Assembly: GCA_959601495.1 (NCBI GenBank)
Contig: CAUGPT010000055.1
Span: 1 to 10,271, forward strand
DNA from: Avispirillum sp959601495
GTDB taxonomy: Bacteria > Bacillota > Clostridia > Oscillospirales > CAG-272
Direction: 5' to 3'
DNA length: 10,271 nt
In this document: positions 1 through 5,962 of the stretch, piece after piece
How positions within the stretch are numbered: the stretch's first letter is position 1
Layout: each line of letters starts with the position of its first letter
The notes under the pieces: generated by a model
What the model was told of the DNA's origin: nothing
The model's input: the letters and a program-made list of their open reading frames with translations, nothing else
The model's database searches: none
Position numbers and translations under genes: made by a program

Positions 1-99
1 TCAGACACGATTGACGTTTTTCTTGCGAAAATAAGCAACGTTGCTCCCATAGATATCAGAAGCAAGCTCGAAGGACGAGCTTGCTTTGTTTCGTTTTTC
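1..99 (+). repeat. Repeat copy A (3' part only, cut by window start)
   Basis: This is the end of a multicopy intergenic repeat. It shares with copy B (about 440-530) and copy D (about 10190-10271) the string CAGACACGATTGA, then a variable stretch, then GCTCCCATAGA, then a strong stem-loop. Strand is given in the orientation of copy D, which follows the right-hand operon. The beginning of the element lies outside the window. It sits head-to-tail with copy B, separated by about 40 bases. No protein gene is credible here. Confidence 0.8.
60..95 (+). terminator. Rho-independent terminator at the end of repeat A
   Basis: AAGCAAGCTCG (60-70) and CGAGCTTGCTT (76-86) form a perfect 11-bp stem with a 5-base loop. 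A T-rich tail, TGTTTCGTTTTT, follows. This is the classic plan of an intrinsic terminator for plus-strand transcription entering from the left. The same hairpin ends copies B and D, and a covarying version ends copy C. Confidence 0.75.
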
Positions 100-138
100 A
101 GCATATTTTTTGAAACTGCTGACTTTTAGCTTCTTTGC

Positions 139-530
139 AAAGCATTTCAAGCTTTATAGTCAGCTTACCGAACTTAAGTAAAAGATGTGAGGGGGCTACT
201 GTCCCGGCAGTAGCCGCCCTCACACTCCCCCGACCTATGGAGCAAATGTGTGCGAGCTGTCGCACACATTTCTCCGTGCAATGAGGGCAAGCCCTCATCT
301 GCACCTGAAAGAGGCAGAGAGGTATCTCCGCCCCTTTCTTATATATCTATCCCCACCTCTCGATTGTGCCCGCGAGCGTAAAAACAGAGCGAGTGCTCCA
401 AGCCCGAGAGATTCGACGAATTGACTTCAGCGTGACTTTCAGACACGATTGAAGTTTTTCTTGCGGAAACAGGAAAAGCTGCTCCCATAGACAGTAAAAG
501 CAAGCTCGAAGAGACGAGCTTGCTTTGTTT
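139..530 (+). repeat. Repeat copy B, full length, structured
   Basis: This full element starts at AAAGCATTTCAA and ends in a terminator-like hairpin. In order it shows: the head GTCAGCTTACCGAACTTAAG; hairpin 1 (arms 187-201 and 208-223, one bulged G); two perfect extra hairpins absent from copies C and D (AAATGTGTGCGA at 244-255 with 260-271, and ATGAGGGC at 281-288 with 291-298); hairpin 2 (307-319 with 326-338, two A.C mismatches); the invariant core GAGATTCGACGAATTG (about 408-423); and the CAGACACGATTGA tail. B is the most diverged copy, yet its stems still pair. Open frames on the minus strand here have no usable start context or recognisable product. Confidence 0.8.
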
Positions 531-536
531 TGTTTC
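497..536 (+). terminator. Rho-independent terminator at the end of repeat B
   Basis: AAAGCAAGCTCG (497-508) pairs perfectly over 12 bp with CGAGCTTGCTTT (515-526), with a 6-base loop. GTTTTGTTTCG follows as a U-rich tail. On the minus strand it is followed by only four T residues, so the plus-strand direction is favoured. Confidence 0.7.
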
Positions 537-607
537 GCTGTTAAATTGATATGGTTCAAAACATAAGTATTTAAATTTTTTATCAGCACAGGAAATTAAC
601 TGTATTT

Positions 608-636
608 TTGAAATATAGAATTTTTCAAACTAAACT
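608..636 (+). promoter_or_regulatory. Candidate sigma-70 promoter just upstream of repeat C
   Basis: TTGAAA (608-613) lies 17 bases before TAAACT (631-636). The -35 matches consensus at 5 of 6 positions and the -10 at 4 of 6, within an AT-rich gap (527-640) between the facing ends of copies B and C. Transcription would begin near 643, at the first base-paired region of copy C, reading toward the patatin gene 3' end. AT-rich DNA gives chance matches easily, so this is only a candidate. Confidence 0.3.
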
Positions 637-640
637 TCTC

Positions 641-969
641 AAAGCAAGGCTGTCCTTTCAGCCTTGCTTTCGGCAGCTTGCGCCGACGCTTTTCTTTTTT
701 CTGTAGATACACGTAATGGATAGCTAAAAGTTTAGCTAAAGCCAATTCGTCGAATCTCTCGGGCTTGGAGCACTCGGTTTGGCTTTCCACTCGCGAGCAC
801 AATCGGGGTGGTGAGGTGAGATTTCTAAGAGAGGAGAGGCGGGAAACACCTGCCTCTCCTTTCTTAGACCGATTCGGGGATGTGTGAAGGGGCTACTTAC
901 GGAAAAGTAGTCCCTTCACGTCCTTCTCACTTACGTTCGGTAAGCTGACCACAAAGCTTGAAATGCTTT
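641..969 (-). repeat. Repeat copy C, inverted relative to A, B and D
   Basis: Read on the minus strand this matches copy D from AAAGCATTTCAA to the tail hairpin. The two share an identical 56-base stretch (867-922 here, 9993-10048 in D). Read on the plus strand it folds as: a tail hairpin AAAGCAAGGCTG (641-652) with 659-670; a small palindrome TAGCTAAA-AG-TTTAGCTA (721-738); the invariant core CAATTCGTCGAATCTC (743-758); hairpin 2, 19 bp (825-843 with 849-867) with two G.U pairs; and hairpin 1, 15 bp (884-898 with 905-919) with one G.U pair. The tail after the core differs from B and D and looks like a swapped module. It ends tail-to-tail with copy B. Confidence 0.8.
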
Positions 970-989
970 GATAAAAACTAAAGTCCTGC

Positions 990-1203
990 AGTTTCAGAAC
1001 TTCGGCGGGGGAGACGGGTGAACGAGCGAGCATGGCGGGGTGAGCGGCGATGCGTGCGTGCGGTGTGCGGCAAGGGCGATGTGTGTGCGGCGTGGGCGAT
1101 GCGCGGCGTGCGGGCGGTGAGCGCGGGGCAAGTGGCGGCGGATGCGGCGTGGCACGGCGGGCGCGCGGGGCGTCGGGGCGTCGGGGCGGGCGCGGTGCCG
1201 TGC
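990..1203. repeat. GC-rich low-complexity insert with imperfect tandem repeats
   Basis: About 215 bases are strongly G-rich on the plus strand and are made of GCG/GTG-like words. One clear tandem pair with 20-base period is GTGTGCGGCAAGGGCGAT (1063-1080) and GTGTGCGGCGTGGGCGAT (1083-1100). The segment separates repeat C from the hairpin block, whereas on the right the two equivalent modules are nearly adjacent (9933 to 9946). It is therefore an insertion or expansion in the left copy. Overlapping frames stay open on both strands only because the base composition lacks stop codons; their Ala/Arg/Pro/His-rich translations look non-biological. Confidence 0.7.
1167..1190 (+). other. G-quadruplex motif
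   Basis: Four G-runs are spaced as GGGG-CGTC-GGGG-CGTC-GGGG-C-GGG, which fits the usual G3+N1-7 rule with loops of 4, 4 and 1. It lies inside the GC-rich insert, beyond the 3' end of the left operon. Whether it forms in vivo cannot be seen from sequence. Confidence 0.55.
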
Positions 1204-1217
1204 TGTCTGCACCGAAC

Positions 1218-1249
1218 AAAAAGCGAGGCTGCCGACGGCAGCCTTGTTC
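1218..1249 (-). terminator. Rho-independent terminator of the lipid operon
   Basis: On the minus strand AGGCTGCC-GTC-GGCAGCCT (1244 down to 1226) is followed by CGC and then a run of five T residues (complement of 1218-1222). This is a good intrinsic terminator about 200 bases after the patatin stop codon. The same GGCTGCC hairpin closes the right operon at 9907-9933. Extending the stem outward gives two A.C mismatches on this strand but two G.U pairs on the plus strand. Confidence 0.65.
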
Positions 1250-1299
1250 GCTATCTATGCTTGATAGTATATACCTTATCCAGTTCGTTTTTTTCGGGT

Positions 1300-1440
1300 C
1301 TCGGGGACTTTTGGGGAGAAAAGTCCTCGAGTGGGGTTTGGGGCGAAGCCCCATATATAATGGTTCTCGGTCGGGGTATGGGGCGAAGCCCCATAAAAAC
1401 CTTCTCCCTCATGTCGGGGCTTAGGGCGCGGAGCCCCATA
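1300..1440 (-). repeat. Hairpin-rich 3' block after the lipid operon
   Basis: This is the inverted counterpart of 9777-9855 on the right. It contains a 13-bp hairpin (1300-1312 with 1319-1331, loop GGGGAG) and three short GC hairpins with arms built on GGGGC and GCCCC, at 1339-1353, 1377-1395 and 1416-1437. A 48-base segment including the 13-bp hairpin is identical to the right-hand block. The block begins directly after the patatin stop codon. Open frames here translate to repeat-derived peptides and are not treated as genes. Confidence 0.75.
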
Positions 1441-1445
1441 TACGA

Positions 1446-2297
1446 TCACCGCTCTGTGCCGCCGACGAAATTCAATATTTTATCCTTAAGCGCGCCTGCC
1501 ATGGCTCTGCCTTCGTCGTAGGCAACGTCAAGCTTCTCGGAGTTCATGTCGAACGCCTTGACGTAAGAGCGCTCGGGGCGGATTATCATAGCACCTCCCG
1601 CCTCGGCAAGCGCCGTCATGCGCTGCGCCTGTTCGCAGTAACGGTCAAAGCGGGTCATCATGGCGTCAAACAGCTCGGGGCAGTCCTGCTCAAACAGCTT
1701 TGAAAGCAGAATGCGCATTTTTCTGTAATCCGTCGCGGGTTCGTCCGCCGGCTTCGTCAGCACTATAAGTACCCTGTCGCAACCTTTCTCCATGGCGCGC
1801 TCAAACGGCACGGAGTCGGCAATACTGCCGTCCACATACTCATGCCCGTCCACTATTGCGCGGGGAAAGATCGCCGGCAGCGAGCAGGACGCGCACAAAG
1901 CGTCCAGAAGCCGCTTTTCGTCTTTTCGCTCAGAGAAATACGCAGCCTCGCCGGTCGCGCAGTCGGTCGCCACAAGCTCGCATTCCGTCTCGGACGCGAA
2001 ATAGCTTGTAAAATCGAACGGAAACTGCTTGTATGAATAGTCATACGTTACCTTGTGCAATTCCCTCTCCAGAACGTCGTGCAGAGGGAGTATGGGCGTT
2101 TTCTCCTCGCTGTTCGGAGTCATCATGAACCGGGATCTTCCCGGCTGACGCGACACATAGTTTATGGCTGCCTGCGCGCCTGCGGAAACGCCGGCTATGT
2201 AGGGAAAATCCACACCGAATTCATACAGGCGGTCAAGCACGCCCGCAGTGAAAAGTCCGCGGCGCGCTCCGCCCTCAAGTACGAGACCGCATTTCAT
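1446..2297 (-). CDS. Patatin-like phospholipase (YjjU/DUF6363-type family)
   Basis: This 283-residue protein carries the patatin fold signatures. The N-terminal oxyanion motif is GGARRG (residues 9-14), the nucleophile elbow GVSAG (36-40) gives catalytic Ser38, and the catalytic Asp is D156 in DGS (156-158), where DGG or DGA is more usual. Family members hydrolyse acyl esters of membrane lipids through a Ser-Asp dyad. No signal peptide or membrane segment is seen, so it should act in the cytoplasm or at the inner membrane face. Its ATG overlaps the ACP stop codon as ATGA, showing translational coupling. It is the last gene of the operon and is followed at once by the hairpin block. Family assignment is firm; the lipid substrate is unknown. 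Confidence 0.92.
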   Translation of the reverse strand: MKCGLVLEGGARRGLFTAGVLDRLYEFGVDFPYIAGVSAGAQAAINYVSRQPGRSRFMMTPNSEEKTPILPLHDVLERELHKVTYDYSYKQFPFDFTSYFASETECELVATDCATGEAAYFSERKDEKRLLDALCASCSLPAIFPRAIVDGHEYVDGSIADSVPFERAMEKGCDRVLIVLTKPADEPATDYRKMRILLSKLFEQDCPELFDAMMTRFDRYCEQAQRMTALAEAGGAMIIRPERSYVKAFDMNSEKLDVAYDEGRAMAGALKDKILNFVGGTER

Positions 2298-2533
2298 CGT
2301 TTAGCCTCTGCCTTCTCTATGTAGTCGCAAAGATCGCCCACCGTTTCGGGATTGAAGCCCGTTTCAAAACGGATATTGAACTCATCCTCGGCAACTATTG
2401 CGAGCAGCATCATGTTCAGCGAATCAAGACCCAGATCGGAAAGCAGGGACGATTCCCGCGTGATCTGATCTGTATCCGTATCGGGCATTGAATTTTTCAG
2501 AAGCCCTTTGAGCTTTTCAAGTGTTGTATCCAT
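2294..2533 (-). CDS. Acyl carrier protein
   Basis: This 79-residue acidic protein has the usual ACP length and the phosphopantetheine attachment motif GLDSLN, with Ser38 as the modified residue. It would carry acyl chains as thioesters after modification by a 4'-phosphopantetheinyl transferase, which is not in the window. The start is supported by AGGAAG about 6 bases upstream. It lies 38 bases after the ligase gene and overlaps the patatin gene by 4 bases. Placement directly after an AMP-forming ligase, away from any fatty acid synthesis genes here, suggests a dedicated partner rather than the housekeeping ACP. That specialisation is an inference. Confidence 0.93.
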   Translation of the reverse strand: MDTTLEKLKGLLKNSMPDTDTDQITRESSLLSDLGLDSLNMMLLAIVAEDEFNIRFETGFNPETVGDLCDYIEKAEAKR

Positions 2534-2571
2534 GATCTACTTCCTTTCGTCAGATTTGCGTCGGTCAAAAT

Positions 2572-4089
2572 TTATATACGCGAGACCTTCATGGCGCCCG
2601 TGCGCTTGAAGTCCTCTTTGCGGACGGTGAGCTTCGCTATTCTCTTGAAGGGAGGAAGCGTTTTGTTTATATCCTGCATAAGGCCGGTGAGCGCCGCCTC
2701 GATCTCCTCGTCGGACTTGCCCGCGAACGCCTGCGCAACGGGCAGGATCTCAATCGCGAGAACGGCATGACCGCCCATAATGTCCTCTCTGACAAGGCAG
2801 TCGCGGACCATGGGGCTCTGATAGAACAGATCCTCGATCTCCTCGGGAGAAACGTTCTCGCCGTTGGGCAGAAGGATTATGTTCTTGCGTCTGCCGGTGA
2901 TGGTGATAAAGTGTTCATCGTCAAATGATACAAGATCGCCCGTGTGCAGCCAGCCGTCGCTGTCAAGCACCTCGGCAGTCTTTTCGGGGTCCTTGTAGTA
3001 GCCCAGCATAACGTTGTCGCCCTTTATCCAAAGCTCGCCGTCCACGACCTTGTAGTCCTGACCGGGATAAATGTGGCCCATGGAATGGGGCTTTGTATCT
3101 GTGTTGAAGTTTCCGGCTGTGAGGTTTGCGCCCTCGGTAAGGCCGTAGCCTGCCAGAAGGTTTATGCCGTACTTTCTGAACTCGGTCATAAGACGGGGAG
3201 GTACGGGAGCCGCGCCGCAAAGTATCATGTGCAAATCTCCCAAAAATGCCGCGCCCTTCATGCCGGCGATGCCGAGAATGATCTCAACTATACCGGGCAC
3301 GAGAACGAGGGTGGTGGGTCTGAAAACGGGGATGAGCCCTATGCCGCTTTTGACGTCGGGGCAGGTGCAGAGCGTGTCGCCCGCGTAAAGCCCCGAAAGG
3401 AAGCCCATGACCGCGCCGAAAATGTGGGAGAGCGGCAGCATCATTATTGTTTTCTTGTGCAGCGTGTTGCCCTTGTAAATACAACCGTTGCGGCTGCCGC
3501 GCATAAGCGCGCCGTGGGTGAGCACCGCTCCTTTGGGAGAGCCGGTCGTGCCGCCGGTGAAGAATATTGCGGCGACCGTGTCCTTTTCGACATCCGCGGC
3601 GGGAGAAGTGTTTTCGCTTGTGTCTCCCGCGTTTATAACGGGGATCTTCAGCCCTTCGGTGAGCGGCAGAAACTCGCTGTCGGCAACGATGGCGTTGTAG
3701 TCAAACTTTGCGCTGATGCCCGCAACCGCCTGCGCGTTTAGAGAAACGGGCATCATCATGAGAACTCTGCCCGAGGATGTTACTGCCAGAAACCACTCGG
3801 CGGCATCTATGTTGTTGCGGCACATAACGCCCACGTGCCCGCCCGCGGGGATCTGCTTTTCGTCAATCAGAGCACGGCGGTGCGCAACACGGTCATACAG
3901 CTCGCCGTATGTCACGGCGTTCTTTGTATCCGTGATTGCGGGAAGAGACGCAAAATGCGCCCTGCACTTTTCGAGCAGCGCTTTTGTGGTGGGAAGGTAC
4001 TCAAACTCTGACAAAAGCTCTTCGCTGAGCGTACCTTCAAAATAGTTTTTGCTTTCGAGATAGCGTTCGCTTTCAAAATACGATTTCAT
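2572..4089 (-). CDS. AMP-forming acyl-CoA/acyl-ACP ligase (ANL superfamily)
   Basis: This 505-residue adenylate-forming enzyme has all the expected motifs: the ATP-binding loop TGGTTGSPKG (178-187), GYGLTEG (314-320), the TGD motif (383-385, Asp385 for ribose binding), GRRKN at the hinge (399-403), and the C-terminal catalytic lysine K501 in TGAMK. ANL enzymes of this group activate a fatty acid with ATP to an acyl-adenylate and pass it to CoA or to an ACP phosphopantetheine. With an ACP encoded next in the operon, the ACP is a likely acceptor, but CoA cannot be excluded. The start codon overlaps the acyltransferase stop as ATGA. No membrane segment is evident. Length is at the short end for long-chain acyl ligases, without visible truncation. 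Confidence 0.92.
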   Translation of the reverse strand: MKSYFESERYLESKNYFEGTLSEELLSEFEYLPTTKALLEKCRAHFASLPAITDTKNAVTYGELYDRVAHRRALIDEKQIPAGGHVGVMCRNNIDAAEWFLAVTSSGRVLMMMPVSLNAQAVAGISAKFDYNAIVADSEFLPLTEGLKIPVINAGDTSENTSPAADVEKDTVAAIFFTGGTTGSPKGAVLTHGALMRGSRNGCIYKGNTLHKKTIMMLPLSHIFGAVMGFLSGLYAGDTLCTCPDVKSGIGLIPVFRPTTLVLVPGIVEIILGIAGMKGAAFLGDLHMILCGAAPVPPRLMTEFRKYGINLLAGYGLTEGANLTAGNFNTDTKPHSMGHIYPGQDYKVVDGELWIKGDNVMLGYYKDPEKTAEVLDSDGWLHTGDLVSFDDEHFITITGRRKNIILLPNGENVSPEEIEDLFYQSPMVRDCLVREDIMGGHAVLAIEILPVAQAFAGKSDEEIEAALTGLMQDINKTLPPFKRIAKLTVRKEDFKRTGAMKVSRI

Positions 4090-4769
4090 ATTTCTGCCCT
4101 TTCCTTTGTTTCGTTTTCTTTATTGTCAGCACCGACGTCTGCGCGCTCTGCGGCGGGGACGGCGGCACATACTGCGCCGGCGCGCCGGCGCAGATTATCA
4201 ACTTTTTCTCTGTAGGCGGCACTCTCCTGCGCAAGACTCTTTGAGTCTATGTGAAGGGTGCGCTCGGTCGGCGTGGGAGTGCCGATGCACGCATATGTAT
4301 GCCTGAATTTTCTGTATTTGCCCGAAAGACCTATGCAGACCACCGGTGCGCTCGTCATGACGGCGAGCAGCGCAAAGCCGGATTTGAATTCGCTCATTTC
4401 TCCGTCGTGCCTCGTATGACCCTCCGGAAAAATAAGCACGCTGCGGCCGTTTGCGATCGCTTCTCTTGCCTCCCGCAGCCACTCCGTGTCAAGGCCGCCG
4501 CGGTCGCACGGGATGCACCCCGCGTCCTTCAGCACCCATTTGTACTGCGGCTTTTCGTACCAGTCGCGCGCGGTAAGCGTTGATATTTTGCCTCCGAGCG
4601 ACGCCATGAGAAATACGGCGTCACGGTGATCGCAGTGATTTGCGATAATTACAGACGGTTTATCGAAATTTTCCGTCTGAAGGCTTTCATCGGCGTATGT
4701 AAACCGCGGTCTGTACACAAGGCGCATATAGCCTTTTATAAGTCCGACGGCGATCTTTCCCGCCCCCAT
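4086..4769 (-). CDS. PlsC-type 1-acylglycerol-3-phosphate acyltransferase family protein
   Basis: This protein of about 227 residues has the glycerolipid acyltransferase blocks. Block I is NHCDHRD, giving the HX4D dyad H45/D50. Block II is GCIPCDRGG (84-92). Block III is FPEGHTR (114-120). Block IV is APVVCIGLSG (141-150). The family transfers an acyl group from acyl-ACP or acyl-CoA to a lyso-phospholipid or related acceptor at the membrane. I chose the ATG at 4769 because GGAGGTGA lies 4 bases upstream on the minus strand; an in-frame ATG at 4796 is nearly at the predicted transcription start (about 4794). The C-terminal 30 residues are charged and low-complexity, and a perfect DNA palindrome lies in this part. 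It is the first gene of the operon. The exact acceptor is unknown. Confidence 0.88.
   Translation of the reverse strand: MGAGKIAVGLIKGYMRLVYRPRFTYADESLQTENFDKPSVIIANHCDHRDAVFLMASLGGKISTLTARDWYEKPQYKWVLKDAGCIPCDRGGLDTEWLREAREAIANGRSVLIFPEGHTRHDGEMSEFKSGFALLAVMTSAPVVCIGLSGKYRKFRHTYACIGTPTPTERTLHIDSKSLAQESAAYREKVDNLRRRAGAVCAAVPAAERADVGADNKENETKERAEI
4172..4193. repeat. 22-bp perfect GC palindrome inside the acyltransferase gene
   Basis: CTGCGCCGGCG is followed directly by its own reverse complement, giving a perfect 22-bp palindrome with no loop. It lies in the variable C-terminal coding part, encoding part of an Arg/Ala-rich stretch (RRRAGAV). It may be a chance product of Arg/Ala-rich codons. 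Confidence 0.6.
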
Positions 4770-4772
4770 CGT

Positions 4773-4780
4773 GTCACCTC
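4773..4780 (-). promoter_or_regulatory. Ribosome binding site that fixes the acyltransferase start
   Basis: GGAGGTGA on the minus strand is a near-perfect Shine-Dalgarno sequence ending 4 bases before the ATG at 4769. The upstream ATG at 4796 has no comparable site. Confidence 0.8.
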
Positions 4781-4800
4781 CGAGTATCAAATTCACATCT

Positions 4801-4829
4801 ATTATATACTATATTCCGACACAAATCAA
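4801..4829 (-). promoter_or_regulatory. Sigma-70 promoter of the lipid operon
   Basis: On the minus strand TTGATT (complement of 4824-4829) and a perfect TATAAT (complement of 4801-4806) are separated by exactly 17 bases. Transcription should start near 4794, leaving a leader of about 25 bases before the ATG at 4769. No further operator is obvious. Confidence 0.75.
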
Positions 4830-4907
4830 TGGAAAAGTGCAACAATTTGCCCGCACAAAATCCGCATCTTGCGCCGCGGTCGGAGCCGAACTTCGAAAAA
4901 ATTCAAT

Positions 4908-4951
4908 ATTTATCTATACAAATATGTATATAATGTGGTAAAATATATAAT
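4908..4951 (+). promoter_or_regulatory. Probable promoter region of the Gld-like ABC operon
   Basis: This is a very AT-rich stretch upstream of the ATPase gene with two TATAAT -10 hexamers, at 4929-4934 and 4946-4951. Neither has a good -35 at 16-18 bases, so the exact promoter is uncertain. The GC-richer DNA at 4848-4893 separates it from the divergent promoter. The ATPase start has AGGGAG at 4981-4986, 7 bases before the ATG. Confidence 0.5.
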
Positions 4952-4993
4952 CAAACGGAAAATTCCCATAAAAATCACTCAGGGAGACATGAT

Positions 4994-5962
4994 ATGATCG
5001 AAGTTTCGGGACTTGTAAAGACCTTCGGCTCGTTCAGAGCGCTTGACGGGGTGTCCTTTACGGTGGGAGAGCGTGAGATCCTCGGATTTCTCGGTCCGAA
5101 CGGCGCGGGAAAGTCTACCACCATGAACATCATGACCGGATACCTTTCGTCCAATGAAGGCAGCGTAAAAATAGACGGCATCGACATGACGGAGCAACCG
5201 GACAAGGCAAAAAAGCTCATCGGATTTCTGCCGGAGCAGCCCCCGCTTTATATGGACATGAAGGTGGACGAATATCTGCGCTTTGTGTATGAGCTGAAAG
5301 GCTGCACCCTCGCAAGAGACGCGCATCTTGAGGAGATATGCCGCGTTTGCCGCCTGACGGAGGTGCGCGGACGGCTTATAAAGAACCTTTCTAAAGGCTA
5401 CCGTCAGCGCGTTGGCATAGCGCAGGCGCTTGTGGGCAACCCAAAGGTGCTCATTTTCGACGAGCCCACGGTAGGTCTTGACCCCAAGCAGATAATCGAG
5501 GTGCGCAATCTTATCCGCACGCTGGGCAGAACGCACACGGTCATTCTTTCCACCCATATTCTGTCCGAGGCGCAGTCCGTATGCGACCGCGTGGTCATCA
5601 TAAACGGCGGCAAGGTGCTTGCCGACGAGAAAACGGACAACATAGCCCATGCGCTGAACCGCAGCACGCGCTACGCCGTAAAGATATGCGGCAGCTCTCA
5701 GGACGTCGTGAAAGCCCTCCGCGAGGTGCCGGGGGTAACTTCGGCAGAGCCTACGGGCGAGCGGGAGCGGGACAGCATTACTTACCGCGTCGAGTGCGAA
5801 AACGGCTTTGACACGCGCAAAAACCTGTTTTTTGCCATGGCTGAAAAAGGATATGCCGTCGTCGGACTTGAAGAAGAGGGCATGAGCCTTGAGGACGTAT
5901 TTATAAAGCTCACAGATACAAATCCTTCCGCGGGCACAAGAAAAGGAGGCGGCGCAAAATGA
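4994..5962 (+). CDS. ABC transporter ATP-binding protein (GldA-like, ABC-2 exporter type)
   Basis: This 322-residue ATPase has Walker A GPNGAGKST (34-42), Q-loop Gln82, a degenerate signature LSKGY (132-136, for LSGGQ) followed by RQR, Walker B VLIFDEP (152-158) with catalytic Glu157, D-loop GLD (161-163) and switch His188. LSKGYRQR is typical of the CcmA/GldA branch that powers ABC-2 permeases. The C-terminal 90 residues form the extra small domain common in this branch. It should energise the permease encoded next, whose ATG overlaps this gene's stop (ATGA), with AGGAGG at 5944-5949. Gld-type ABC complexes are known from Flavobacterium gliding; here no gliding genes are visible and the substrate is unknown. 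Confidence 0.95.
   Translation: MIEVSGLVKTFGSFRALDGVSFTVGEREILGFLGPNGAGKSTTMNIMTGYLSSNEGSVKIDGIDMTEQPDKAKKLIGFLPEQPPLYMDMKVDEYLRFVYELKGCTLARDAHLEEICRVCRLTEVRGRLIKNLSKGYRQRVGIAQALVGNPKVLIFDEPTVGLDPKQIIEVRNLIRTLGRTHTVILSTHILSEAQSVCDRVVIINGGKVLADEKTDNIAHALNRSTRYAVKICGSSQDVVKALREVPGVTSAEPTGERERDSITYRVECENGFDTRKNLFFAMAEKGYAVVGLEEEGMSLEDVFIKLTDTNPSAGTRKGGGAK

Noticed and set aside
596..802. 68-residue minus-strand frame with the protein-like string KPERFDELALA
   Set aside because: The related frame in copies B and D reads a similar string (CSKPERFDELTSA, CSIPARFDELTLA) but then hits a stop, and B has an upstream stop with no start codon. The similarity is explained by the conserved nucleotide core, not by coding selection.
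893..1354. Long open frames on both strands across the left repeat and GC-rich insert (up to 167 residues)
   Set aside because: They arise from stop-poor GC-rich sequence, overlap each other in several frames, cross repeat boundaries, and encode low-complexity Arg/Pro/Ala/His peptides. No ribosome binding site or known family is visible.
2944..3741. 265-residue plus-strand frame antisense to the acyl ligase
   Set aside because: It is a shadow frame of a gene with complete ANL motifs; no family is recognisable and there is no promoter or ribosome binding site.
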